DNA from: Pyrococcus sp. NA2
GTDB lineage: Archaea; Methanobacteriota_B; Thermococci; Thermococcales; Thermococcaceae
DNA length: 64,000 bases
Assembly: GCF_000211475.1 (NCBI RefSeq)
Contig: NC_015474.1
Coordinates: 1,764,122 to 1,828,121, forward strand
Direction: 5' to 3'
Shown: in pieces, positions 44,893-51,370 of the stretch
Numbering within the stretch: the first letter of the stretch is position 1
Layout of the letters: each line of letters opens with the position of its first letter
Notes under the pieces: model-generated
What the model saw: only the letters and a program-made list of their open reading frames with translations
What the model was told of the DNA's origin: nothing
Databases searched by the model: none
Made by a program: the position numbers and the translations under genes

Positions 44893-45254
44893 TGACCTTC
44901 ACCCCACACTTCAAAACGTTTTTGGTTCAAAATTTTCGTTGTTTCTATTAGGGAGATTGTAAGGAGGCTTATTAGGCCTGCAACTATGACGCTAACTGGA
45001 TCATCAAACTTCATCGTAAGCTGGGAAACGGCAACTGAAGAAACTATGAATCCCAACCCAAACAGCGACCACTTGATTTTGGACTCTTTATAGACCCTAA
45101 ACGCCCCATACAGGGAAACCACCGCAACACCAAAGAACACCAGCATGACACCAACATGCCTCAAATTAACATCTGAAACTGAAAAAACCGCAAAAATCAG
45201 TGATAACAATGCTATACTACTACCAACCCACAACAAACGCCTCTCCACATCCAT
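44889..45254 (-). CDS. four-helix membrane protein of the SpoIIM-array (C)
   Basis: A 121-residue protein with four hydrophobic segments (about 8-22, 30-48, 60-78, 85-100) and a charged C-terminal tail. ATG 45254 is preceded by GGAGGTG. It is coupled to the B1 gene by a 4-base overlap. It has no recognised family and no clear second copy in the window, though the 105-residue protein at 49575-49892 has a similar size and topology. Confidence 0.55.
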   Translation of the reverse strand: MDVERRLLWVGSSIALLSLIFAVFSVSDVNLRHVGVMLVFFGVAVVSLYGAFRVYKESKIKWSLFGLGFIVSSVAVSQLTMKFDDPVSVIVAGLISLLTISLIETTKILNQKRFEVWGEGQ

Positions 45255-45299
45255 ACTACACACCTCCTATCCAAATACTAAGATCCCAATGGGGGATTC

Positions 45300-45545
45300 A
45301 CGGTCTTCATTGCCAATTCCAGTTCAGCCTGCAGACCTCGTCTTAAGCAGTTCGGAGGTTATCACCTTGCACGAGAGAGGATGCCTGACAGCGTTTTCTC
45401 CTAATGGTGGGCACAATGAAACCCTCTCACCAGGTTTTTGAGCAATCTTTTCGAGGCCTTATTACACTTCAAAGTTTAAAAGAGTTTCGGCGATTTAAGG
45501 GTTATACTGCATTCCAGCCCTAAAGGGCAAGACCTTCAAAAGAAG
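45300..45545 (+). mobile_element. remnant resembling the right end of an IS200/IS605-family element (copy 1)
   Basis: This gene-free stretch shares an arrangement with 50200-50395. A segment CCTTATTACACTTCAAAG, then TTTAAAAGAGTTTCGGCG, is followed by the short hairpin GCCCTAAAGGGC and a CTTCAA terminus at about 45538. A subterminal hairpin and a TCAA end are typical of IS200/IS605 right ends, where the 3' part of tnpB and its guide RNA lie. No intact tnpA or tnpB is present. The upstream part is too diverged to call a tnpB tail with confidence. Confidence 0.45.
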
Positions 45546-45749
45546 AAAAGAGTAAGAACTAACGGTCATTACTTCTAACTTTATGACTAGACCTTATATA
45601 TTTAAAATAACCTAGTTCCATCAGTTGTATTCCTGCTACAGTTGCTTATCACTCCCACCCACATTGACACGCCTTAAGCGGAAAACTCTCAGCCTCTAGG
45701 CTGAACGGAAACTGTTTCTGAAACTAATGTACTCTACGGTGGTTTTGAC

Positions 45750-45948
45750 TGTATTTTCCATAATGTTTCAGGATGATTATTGTGTCGATAGTTGTAGAGG
45801 CCAAAATTGGTAAAATGTATTAAAACCATTTTCAGAAGATCACCCGGCTATAACCTTTGACTATCGTTAGGCTATAAGAAAAAGCCCCATCCTCATATAA
45901 TCAAACTAATCGCGTAACATTTTTCGTTGCTCATTTTCTCTTGTTCAT
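45750..45948 (-). pseudogene. decayed copy of the 67-residue array protein (B2)
   Basis: The minus strand keeps the pattern of the intact gene at 44689-44892: an ATG-AAC-AAG start at 45948, a KGY segment after the first helix and IILKHYG near the end. Stop codons and frameshifts interrupt it (a stop after the fifth codon and others later). It follows the A2 gene at 45996-46253 on the same strand. The rest of the gap 45545-45995 holds no further feature that I can support. Confidence 0.5.
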
Positions 45949-45995
45949 CTTGCATTGCTTATCACCCTAACCTTACGCACTTGCCTTCCATAATT

Positions 45996-46253
45996 TTAGG
46001 GTTTAATAAGGGTTAGTATTGTCCCAATGGCTATGGATGTTGCTAGCACTTTAACCGTGGGAATAAAATCGGGCTCTGGAGGCTTTGCCTTCACAAACAG
46101 AAGGTAAAGTACTGGAAAAGTTATTGTAATTGCTTGAAACGTTAAATTGCTGAACTTTCTAATGCCAGTAATGTCAAAGATTAAGAGGCAATTGTATAGC
46201 CATATCACAGCAATTATGAGTCGAACAACATTCTTTTTTGTTAAGAGTGTCAT
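45996..46253 (-). CDS. small membrane protein of the SpoIIM-array, PPEPDF family (copy A2)
   Basis: An 85-residue protein with the same layout as A1 and A3: TKKNVVRLIIAVIWLYNCLL, a DITGIRKF turn, a second helix, KAKPPEPDF and a C-terminal helix. ATG 46253 follows AGGTGAG with a 4-base spacer; a GTG at 46262 lies within that site. It is placed directly downstream of the MW3 peptide remnant, as A3 is downstream of MW1. That shared order is evidence for duplicated modules. Confidence 0.6.
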   Translation of the reverse strand: MTLLTKKNVVRLIIAVIWLYNCLLIFDITGIRKFSNLTFQAITITFPVLYLLFVKAKPPEPDFIPTVKVLATSIAIGTILTLIKP

Positions 46254-46285
46254 ACTGCTCACCTGCCCACATTGCGTTTATTGGC

Positions 46286-46438
46286 TTATGATCTAAGATT
46301 ATAATCAGATAACAGCATCACCGAGGTTAGTGACCGTAAGTAAACCTTCAACATACGATATCCCCTTATCCCTGTTGCTCCAACTACCATTCCAATTGCC
46401 ATCAACACCACCCCTAGCACTAAAGCTTTCCTCCACAT
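46286..46438 (-). CDS. short MWRKALV-type peptide gene, probably degenerate (MW3)
   Basis: A 50-codon frame that begins MWRKALVLGVVLMAIGMVVG, almost identical over its first 20 residues to the peptide at 51371-51592, and then runs into unrelated sequence (GIRGYRMLKVY...). The divergence just after the hydrophobic leader suggests a truncated or frameshifted copy. The AGGTGA that would serve as its ribosome binding site is also the last codon and stop of the SpoIIM remnant upstream, the same junction as at SpoIIM1-MW2. Confidence 0.5.
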   Translation of the reverse strand: MWRKALVLGVVLMAIGMVVGATGIRGYRMLKVYLRSLTSVMLLSDYNLRS

Positions 46439-46444
46439 TTCTAA

Positions 46445-46905
46445 TCACCTTAAGCTTTTTGCAATTTTAAGCGTTATCATACTTTCGATTAGAGCTCTTC
46501 CTTCTTGCCCAAAGCAAACCTTAACAGTTCATAAGGAATCTTGAAGCCTGCTGCTTCGGCAATAATCATCCCAGGAATCTCAAAGACGCCATGAGGGAAA
46601 ATTAAGAGAAAGAATGTTTTAAGATCATTCGAAATGAGCGCATCGTAAAAATTACTCCCAAATTCATGCCGTTAAATAGTAATTCAGAGGTGTCAATCCC
46701 CAAATGTCAAAACACCATCGAACCGAAGGATAGAAAGCAAAGTTGCTTTAGAATTGCTGAGGAAGATATAAGAGAGACTTAGTTTTTCTTTACTGAACTC
46801 TTTTTCTAAAAGTGGCATAACGTCTCTCTCTCCGTGTCTGTCGAATGTTCCATTAGTTATAAAGGAATCCTACAAAAAACAACAAAAATGAGACAAAAAT
46901 TAGTC
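46445..46905 (-). pseudogene. SpoIIM/DUF95 family membrane protein remnant (SpoIIM-4)
   Basis: The minus strand encodes, in several frames, recognisable pieces of the SpoIIM proteins at 48724-49278 and 50512-51042. These are an N-terminal LEKEFSKEKLSLSYIFLSN, then NGMNLGVI, FYDALISNDLKTFFLL, and PHGVFEIPGMIIAEAAGFKI ending in ALGKKEEL. A deletion of roughly 100 bases then leads to ALIESMITLKIAKSLR and a TGA at 46445. At least three frameshifts and the deletion make it non-functional. It lies directly after the D2 gene, mirroring the intact D1-SpoIIM-2 pair. Confidence 0.7.
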
Positions 46906-46918
46906 TGATAATTTCTTT

Positions 46919-47179
46919 TCAACTTTGAACCTCCTTAGCTCCTGGCAGGAGGAACTCAAGTACATAGCCGAGCTCTGCATATATTAACGTAAAGGCTAAT
47001 GTTGCTCCAAGGAAGTCTGTTACCGAGTTAATAGGAAAAATACCATTAAACACCATAGCCACGCTTACAGCTGTTCCTAGAGCCATTATAAACCCGACTA
47101 CGAGCAACCGATACACTTCTTCAGAAATTTCTTCATATTGACACCCCCTATCTTTTTTAAGCCCACACTGCAATGCCAA
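46919..47179 (-). CDS. two-helix membrane protein of the SpoIIM-array (copy D2), possibly broken at its 5' end
   Basis: The body (EVYRLLVVGFIMALGTAVSV, then FPINSVTDFLGATLAFTLIY) is paralogous to the 87-residue protein at 49295-49558, which has IPVKSVRDFLEVTFVFSLIY at the same place. The start is doubtful. A well-placed GGGGTGTCAAT-ATG exists at about 47132, but it is in another frame and reaches a stop after 12 codons; the open frame instead reaches back to a TTG at 47179. This suggests a recent frameshift near the 5' end. Function is unknown. Confidence 0.45.
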   Translation of the reverse strand: MALQCGLKKDRGCQYEEISEEVYRLLVVGFIMALGTAVSVAMVFNGIFPINSVTDFLGATLAFTLIYAELGYVLEFLLPGAKEVQS

Positions 47180-47221
47180 CGCATGGTATTACCCTTGATA
47201 CAGTTTTTAGTCCTCACCATG

Positions 47222-47400
47222 TGCTAAACTCTCGGTTATTTTAAGTGTTACCGTGATAAACGAGTTTAAAGAGTTCTTTAGCGTTCTTCTCCGTGATTAT
47301 ACTCCCTGCCCAAAACAAACCTTGAGAGGGAATCTTAAAACCAGCAACAATGGCTAGTGTTTTATAATATTTTTGAACCTAAATCATGCCATTAAAGGTT
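47222..47400 (-). pseudogene. SpoIIM/DUF95 family membrane protein fragment (SpoIIM-3)
   Basis: A short minus-strand remnant. LTFNGMI is followed by a stop and a deletion, then AIVAGFKIPSQGLFWAGS, then IITEKNAKELFKLVYHGNT and a stop. The pieces align in order with the C-terminal half of the intact SpoIIM proteins (IIAGAAGFKIPYE, IITEEDAKEFFKLVAI). It lies between the 73-residue gene at 47510-47731 and the D2 gene. The rest of the gap 47400-47509 shows nothing. Confidence 0.65.
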
Positions 47401-47509
47401 AATCCAACAGAGTCCTCCTCCGATTGCTTTATTCTAGGTTCCAAATTAATATTTATGTTTAAAAGAAAAACAACTTGCAAATACAAGAGCAGACAAGCAG
47501 AAGAACTCC

Positions 47510-47731
47510 TCACGGCCAGAACTTTGGGAGGAGAGTGTAACCCATGAGGAGTCCTAAGATGAGTCCTACAGCCGCTATAGCATTCTTCCATGAGCGCTTG
47601 GTAGTTGCCAAGAAGGCTCCAAGAGTAAGTCCTGCCACAATCCCAAAAACGACATCCTCCACTACCCTCGTAATTAGCATCAACATAAGAAAAGGAACAA
47701 AAAACCAAGCAAGTACCTTTAAAACATTCAT
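47510..47731 (-). CDS. small membrane protein of the SpoIIM-array (G)
   Basis: A 73-residue protein with two to three hydrophobic segments (VLAWFFVPFLMLMLIT, VVFGIVAGLTLGAFLA, AIAAVGLILGLLMGYTLL) and a TTKRSWKN loop. GAGGTGAG precedes its ATG, and it overlaps the stop of the upstream 79-residue gene by 4 bases (ATGA). The coupling and strong ribosome binding site support a real gene. It is not recognisably related to the other small proteins of the array. Confidence 0.6.
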   Translation of the reverse strand: MNVLKVLAWFFVPFLMLMLITRVVEDVVFGIVAGLTLGAFLATTKRSWKNAIAAVGLILGLLMGYTLLPKFWP

Positions 47732-47967
47732 TCCAGACTCACCTCGTTAATACCCAATCGTAGCACCATCCCTTTCCTAGTATCATCTCCTGTTTCTATC
47801 TTTTTGCTTAGCATACTCTCGACTTCTTTCCCTGTTCCATATCCTGCAAGTGCCGAGGCTACTGCCCTTGCAGTCCCTTCGACGTGAAGGACTCCAAGCA
47901 ACCAGTAGATGAGCGAAGTAACCACGGCTATTACACAGAGGATGACCATGAAATTTTTGATAGTCAC
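47728..47967 (-). CDS. small membrane protein of the SpoIIM-array (F)
   Basis: A 79-residue protein with one or two hydrophobic segments at its N-terminus (MVILCVIAVVTSLIYWLLGV), then a glycine/alanine-rich stretch (GTARAVASALAGYGTGKEVE) and a charged tail. The start is GTG 47967 after GGGGGT, or ATG 47949. Its upstream region (48011-48073) duplicates the region upstream of the MW1 peptide, so it is transcribed from a copied promoter. It resembles MW1 in having an N-terminal hydrophobic leader, but no alignment is convincing. Confidence 0.55.
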   Translation of the reverse strand: MTIKNFMVILCVIAVVTSLIYWLLGVLHVEGTARAVASALAGYGTGKEVESMLSKKIETGDDTRKGMVLRLGINEVSLE

Positions 47968-48010
47968 GCAATCAATACCCCCTACTCATGTCTGAAGCAT
48001 ACCATGAATG

Positions 48011-48073
48011 TCATGGATACTACTTAAGGGTTTCCTTGTCATCCTGTTTTTTGTTTATCTTACTTTTAAATTT
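48011..48073. repeat. duplicated promoter region, copy 1 (matches 51628-51690)
   Basis: About 63 bases match 51628-51690: TCATG-x-x-TACTACTTAAGG, then a T-rich part ending TTTTTTGTTTATCTTA(C/T)TTTT. Both copies lie just upstream of minus-strand array genes (F here, MW1 in the other). CCTTAAGTAGT on the minus strand is a plausible TATA-like element. Confidence 0.6.
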
Positions 48074-48082
48074 AGTGAGACA

Positions 48083-48506
48083 CTACAAGCGTTTGGAGAC
48101 GTCTTTGTATTGTTCTAGGAGGTAGTAAGCCTCAATTTCAAATTTTTTAGCATTTTTGACCATCACCTTGTCGTTTGAGACTAGAATTGAATCAGTCATT
48201 TTTGCCGTTGCAATGAAGTACGCATCAATAGCTCTGCATCCTGTTTGAAGGGACACTAAAAACGCTAATTCATTCGGATTCTCAATTAATTTCACCTTTG
48301 ACACGAGCTCCATAATGAAGTCTAGAATATCTTCTCTTTTGAATTTTCTTGCTAAAACACCTGCTAGCTCTACCTTGAAGACCTCTGGCTCGTAAATCTG
48401 AAGTTCTTTATTCTTCGACAAGCTTAATCAGATTTTCAGCTAAGCTTCTTCTGTAGGGATTTTCCAAAAACAAATCTAGCCAGACTGAGGTGTCTATTAC
48501 AATCAC
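48083..48506 (-). pseudogene. vapC: VapC-type PIN-domain toxin, frameshifted
   Basis: Two frames together give a PIN-domain protein of about 140 residues. The first starts at GTG 48506 and reads VIVIDTSVWLDLFLENPYRR, with the first catalytic Asp, up to LVEE and a stop at about 48410. The second continues with ELQIYEPEVFKVELAGVLAR (Glu), RAIDAYFIATA (Asp) and LVSNDK (Asp). The combined length is one base over a multiple of three, so a one-base insertion near 48412 separates the halves. All acidic residues of a PIN nuclease are retained. The start overlaps the vapB stop. A sequencing error is an alternative. Confidence 0.75.
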
Positions 48507-48691
48507 CTTCTCTCCCCCAAGAATTCCTCAACGTCTTCCTCGCTAAATTTAAACTTACCTTGATACCTTTTTATTATCTCAAACAATCCTTCCCTATCTA
48601 TTTTGAGAATAACCTTCTCACCTTCTTTGAGCTTTAGGGGCTTTAAAGGCTTTAGCACGCCTTTCTCATAGACTGCTTCGATAATTTCCAT
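48503..48691 (-). CDS. vapB: VapB-type antitoxin (AF2212-like/DUF104)
   Basis: A 62-residue protein of the short archaeal antitoxin type. IIEAVYEKGVLKPLKPLKLKEGEKV is the N-terminal signature of the AF2212-like/DUF104 family, and the acidic FSEEDVEEFLGERR tail would bind the toxin. ATG 48691 is preceded by GGTGAAAGTC. The stop overlaps the GTG start of vapC. With vapC broken, the antitoxin may be a stranded survivor. The pair is inserted between SpoIIM-2 and the F/G genes. Confidence 0.75.
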   Translation of the reverse strand: MEIIEAVYEKGVLKPLKPLKLKEGEKVILKIDREGLFEIIKRYQGKFKFSEEDVEEFLGERR

Positions 48692-48723
48692 GACTTTCAC
48701 CATTTCCTATCTCGTTTTAATCC

Positions 48724-49278
48724 TTAAATTCTTTCCGCTATTTTTGCTGTTATTTTACTTTCAATTAAGGCAGCAATGAAAATTAATACTACTGAAATCG
48801 CCACAAGCTTGAAAAACTCTTTTGCATCCTCCTCCGTAATAATCTCCTCTTTCTTGCCTAAAGCAAATCTTAAAACTTCATAAGGGATCTTAAAACCAGC
48901 AGCACCAGCAATAATTAAGGCTGGAATTTCGAAAATGCCATGAGGAAGTAGCAAAATAAAGAATGTTTTAGTGTCCTCCATAATCAAGAAATCGTAAAAT
49001 AGTGTTCCTATATTAATTCCATTTAGGATTAAATTTAAAAAAGTTAATCCACTAAAAGTCAGAGCACCACCAAAAGAAAGCAATAAGACAACTCTAAGAT
49101 TGTTAATGAAGATATAGGTAAATGTAATATGACCCGTATTGAATTCTTGTTCTGAAAGCTCTAAAATTGATTTGGGACTTGTATCTTCCGAGATGTTGTA
49201 GTGAGATGATAAAGAGAATCCAAGAACAAATCCTGTGATGAATAACAAAAATGAAAGAAGGATTAAATTGCGTTTCAT
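48724..49278 (-). CDS. SpoIIM/DUF95 family membrane protein (SpoIIM-2)
   Basis: A 184-residue integral membrane protein with about five hydrophobic segments. It carries the family core: an N-terminal helix, NNLRVVLLLSFGGALTF, LNGINIGTLF, LLPHGIFEIPALIIAGAAGF and a C-terminal helix LVAISVVLIFIAALIES. SpoIIM relatives include a Bacillus engulfment protein and the DUF95 proteins required for circular bacteriocin production. Its last 60 residues are almost identical to SpoIIM-1 (50512-51042), more than the N-terminal halves are. It follows the D1 gene after 16 bases and precedes vapB. Confidence 0.8.
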   Translation of the reverse strand: MKRNLILLSFLLFITGFVLGFSLSSHYNISEDTSPKSILELSEQEFNTGHITFTYIFINNLRVVLLLSFGGALTFSGLTFLNLILNGINIGTLFYDFLIMEDTKTFFILLLPHGIFEIPALIIAGAAGFKIPYEVLRFALGKKEEIITEEDAKEFFKLVAISVVLIFIAALIESKITAKIAERI

Positions 49279-49294
49279 AAGTTCTGTCCCCTGT

Positions 49295-49558
49295 TTATTC
49301 TAATACAATTTTCTCAATTCTTTTAAAGTGTTTTTCAATATTCTTGATTTCTTGCTTAGCCTCAGCTATCACTATATACACATAGAGCAGTACTCCGTAT
49401 ATTAAGCTGAATACAAAAGTTACTTCGAGAAAATCCCTTACTGATTTAACTGGAATTACTTGGGTATAGGTCATAGTCACGGTAGTTAAAGTGCCCATTA
49501 CTACCAAGGGCATTAAAACAGCAACTAAGAAATCCCGCAAATCCTCTTTGACCCTCAT
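49295..49558 (-). CDS. two-helix membrane protein of the SpoIIM-array (copy D1)
   Basis: An 87-residue protein with two hydrophobic helices (FLVAVLMPLVVMGTLTTVTM and FVFSLIYGVLLYVYIVIA), joined by a loop IPVKSVRDFLEV that is shared with the D2 gene at 46919-47179, and a charged coiled C-terminus (AKQEIKNIEKHFKRIEKIV). GGAGGAG precedes the ATG. It is followed by SpoIIM-2 after 16 bases; D2 is likewise followed by a SpoIIM remnant. Function is unknown. Confidence 0.6.
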   Translation of the reverse strand: MRVKEDLRDFLVAVLMPLVVMGTLTTVTMTYTQVIPVKSVRDFLEVTFVFSLIYGVLLYVYIVIAEAKQEIKNIEKHFKRIEKIVLE

Positions 49559-49574
49559 TGTGATCTCCTCCCAC

Positions 49575-49892
49575 TCATATAGAGCTTAATAGCACAGTAA
49601 TGAATAGGATAAAGTTCAGTATGGACAATAAGCTCCATATCCTGTTTATCAGATGTGACCTTTCAAAAATCAAATCCTTATATGCCCATAATAGCGTACA
49701 AAGAAATATTGCAAAAGTTCCGTACTCTACGAACGACGACTTAAGCTTAACCAGGAGAATTTCAACGATTCCAGAAACTAGAATAGAGAAAATTAGTGGT
49801 CTAACAACTATTCTCTTAGTATTCATATAAGTCCCCATTAGGACTCCACAAGAGAAAATTAAAAACAAGCTAAAGACAATCATCTTTTCCAT
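49575..49892 (-). CDS. membrane protein of the SpoIIM-array (E)
   Basis: A 105-residue protein with four hydrophobic segments (MIVFSLFLIFSCGVLMG, PLIFSILVSGIVEILLV, GTFAIFLCTLLWAY and a C-terminal FILFITVLLSSI). GAGGTGG precedes the ATG. Its codons for MGTYMNTK (plus-strand TAGTATTCATATAAGTCCCCAT at 49821-49842) are repeated almost exactly at 50116-50138 next to the insertion-like remnant, where they read MATYMNTK. That points to duplication or recombination at this place. No family is recognised. Confidence 0.55.
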   Translation of the reverse strand: MEKMIVFSLFLIFSCGVLMGTYMNTKRIVVRPLIFSILVSGIVEILLVKLKSSFVEYGTFAIFLCTLLWAYKDLIFERSHLINRIWSLLSILNFILFITVLLSSI

Positions 49893-49914
49893 TTTCCCAC
49901 CTCACGTAACTAAT

Positions 49915-50076
49915 TTACAATGCAACTCCTACTCCAATAGCAGCTACTTCTAATCCTGCTACTGCACATACCAAAGCAATTTTTGCTACTAACCCTGTCT
50001 TTACCATACCATACACAATTCCACCTGCAGCAACAAGTGCACTTCCTGCTTCAGCCACTTTTGCACCTCTATCCAT
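49915..50076 (-). CDS. 53-residue Gly/Ala-rich hydrophobic peptide (P)
   Basis: A small peptide that starts MDRGAKVAEAGSALVAAGGI and continues as a nearly uninterrupted hydrophobic, Gly/Ala/Val-rich chain with one cysteine. A GGAGG lies about 12 bases before the ATG. The composition, size and two predicted helices are reminiscent of circular or leaderless bacteriocins, but no homology is claimed. The GAKVAEAGSALVA part resembles GAVAEKAEIGLVLA of MW2, so P might instead be the surviving C-terminal part of an MW-type peptide whose leader was replaced by the insertion-like sequence directly upstream. Confidence 0.5.
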   Translation of the reverse strand: MDRGAKVAEAGSALVAAGGIVYGMVKTGLVAKIALVCAVAGLEVAAIGVGVAL

Positions 50077-50079
50077 CAG

Positions 50080-50395
50080 CTGACCTCCTCCCCGCCGTGA
50101 AGGGCGAGGGTTTTTAGTATTCATATAAGTCGCCATTGAGGGGAGGTTTACGGGCCCATCACCTACTCGGTCGGCCCGAGGGCCTGGTCTCAGACCCATT
50201 ACCCCTACCGGCGGCTCGGGGTTATCGTTTGAGAGGAGACCTACCGGCGTCAACCACTCCAAGGTGGAGTGGTAACGTGAAACCCCTCTTTTGATTGGCC
50301 CCTCCAAGACCTTATTACGCTCCAAAGTTTAAAAGAATTTCGATGGTTTAAAGACTGTTGTTTCTCCCCGCCCTAAAGGGCAAGGCTTTCAAAAA
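50080..50395 (+). mobile_element. GC-rich remnant resembling an IS200/IS605-family end (copy 2)
   Basis: This stretch is strikingly GC-rich (about 50140-50300) in an AT-rich surrounding. It is bounded by a hairpin-like CCGCCGTGAAGGGCGAGG at about 50091-50109 and by CCCCGCCCTAAAGGGCAAGG with CTTTCAA at about 50367-50393. The right part matches copy 1 at 45440-45540. Subterminal GCCC-x-GGGC hairpins and a TCAA terminus fit IS200/IS605 ends, and the structured GC-rich portion could derive from a tnpB 3' end with its guide RNA. No transposase frame is intact. It interrupts the array between MW2 and P. Confidence 0.5.
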
Positions 50396-50506
50396 GTAAT
50401 CCTTCGCAAGTACTAATCCTATTTCTGCTTTTTCAGCAACTGCTCCTCCCATTACTATCCCTACAACCATTGACACCGGCTCCAACACTAAAGCCTTTCC
50501 CCACAT
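50348..50506 (-). CDS. short MWGKALV-type peptide gene, truncated (MW2)
   Basis: A 52-codon frame beginning MWGKALVLEPVSMVVGIVMG, then GAVAEKAEIGLVLAKD. After that it enters the insertion-like remnant (FLKALPFRAGRNNSL is encoded by its terminal hairpin). The natural peptide therefore seems to have been cut by that element after about 37 residues. Its ribosome binding site AGGTGA is the last codon and stop of SpoIIM-1, so it was translationally coupled to SpoIIM. The hydrophobic leader ends with GG, as in MW1. Confidence 0.5.
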   Translation of the reverse strand: MWGKALVLEPVSMVVGIVMGGAVAEKAEIGLVLAKDYFLKALPFRAGRNNSL

Positions 50507-50511
50507 TCCGA

Positions 50512-51042
50512 TCACCTCAAACTCTCGGCTATTTTAAGTGTTATTGGACTTTCAATTAAGGCAGCAATGAAAATTAAAACTATTGAGATAGCAACGAGCT
50601 TGAAAAACTCTTTTGCATCTTCCTCCGTAATAATCTCCTCCTTCTTGCCCAAAGCGAACCTTAACAGCTCGTAAGGAATTTTAAATCCTGCTGCTCCGGC
50701 AATAATCATTCCGGGGATTTCAAAAACACCGTGCGGAAGGATTAGGAGTAATGTTTTGGTTAAACCTATCTGCCCAGCGGTGGTTTTTACTGCCGAACCT
50801 AGAATCATACCGTTAAAGGTTGAATTCCAAAGAGTTGTAGCTCCGAAAGTTACTGCTCCACTCCAGAGTATAAGAACAACTTTAAGGTTGTGCTTGAAGA
50901 AGAACAAAGCATCGGGATTAGGACTATCAAAAGGATCAAAGCCAAAATAAGCAGAATAATCATGATAACTTGCCGAAAATAATCCGAGAGTTATACTAAA
51001 AAGGAAAATAAACGTTGAAAAATAAAAAACTTGTCGAGACAT
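50512..51042 (-). CDS. SpoIIM/DUF95 family membrane protein (SpoIIM-1)
   Basis: A 176-residue membrane protein with the SpoIIM core: HNLKVVLILWSGAVTFGATT, NSTFNGMILGSAV, LILPHGVFEIPGMIIAGAAG and a C-terminal helix LVAISIVLIFIAALIES. ATG 51042 is preceded by AGGTGC; an in-frame GTG lies within that site. It is flanked by the A3 gene (14 bases upstream) and MW2 (downstream, coupled). See SpoIIM-2 for the near-identical C-terminus. Confidence 0.8.
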   Translation of the reverse strand: MSRQVFYFSTFIFLFSITLGLFSASYHDYSAYFGFDPFDSPNPDALFFFKHNLKVVLILWSGAVTFGATTLWNSTFNGMILGSAVKTTAGQIGLTKTLLLILPHGVFEIPGMIIAGAAGFKIPYELLRFALGKKEEIITEEDAKEFFKLVAISIVLIFIAALIESPITLKIAESLR

Positions 51043-51056
51043 CAAAAGCACCTGCC

Positions 51057-51332
51057 CTAGGCATGTATGTATAATCCAACTGCCAGCAATATCATACCCG
51101 TTACTACGGGTATAGTAGCGATTTTAAATTCAATGTTTTTGTCCAGAGCTGGTGGGCTTGCTCGATTGTAAAGTAGTGCAAGAAATGTTCCAAGCACTGG
51201 AAATGGGTACAGTAAAGCCCTTTGGAAATTTATGACACCCACTAAATCAAGAAACAAGAGGGCATTAAATATCCACGCTAGACCTATCATGAGCAAAAAG
51301 ACGCACTTTTTCGTCAGAAACGTTCCCTCCAT
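51057..51332 (-). CDS. small membrane protein of the SpoIIM-array, PPEPDF-like family (copy A3)
   Basis: A 91-residue protein with the same layout as A1 and A2: LTKKCVFLLMIGLAWIFNAL, an LDLVGVINF turn, a second helix, RASPPALDKN in place of PPEPDF, and a C-terminal helix. ATG 51332 follows GAGGGGTG. It lies between the MW1 peptide and SpoIIM-1 on the same strand, forming the most complete module of the array. Function is unknown. Confidence 0.6.
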   Translation of the reverse strand: MEGTFLTKKCVFLLMIGLAWIFNALLFLDLVGVINFQRALLYPFPVLGTFLALLYNRASPPALDKNIEFKIATIPVVTGMILLAVGLYIHA

Positions 51333-51370
51333 CTTATACACCCCTCACTTCTATTATAGTTAAAATTTTT

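Noticed and set aside
45145-45441. Plus-strand open frame over the start of gene C and the insertion-like remnant
   Set aside because: The first half is antisense to a minus-strand gene with a strong ribosome binding site; the second half could be a decayed tnpB tail, but the similarity is too weak to call a coding gene.
50077-50325. N-terminal extension of peptide P to 136 residues
   Set aside because: The extension translates the GC-rich insertion-like remnant, and ATG 50076 has its own GGAGG.
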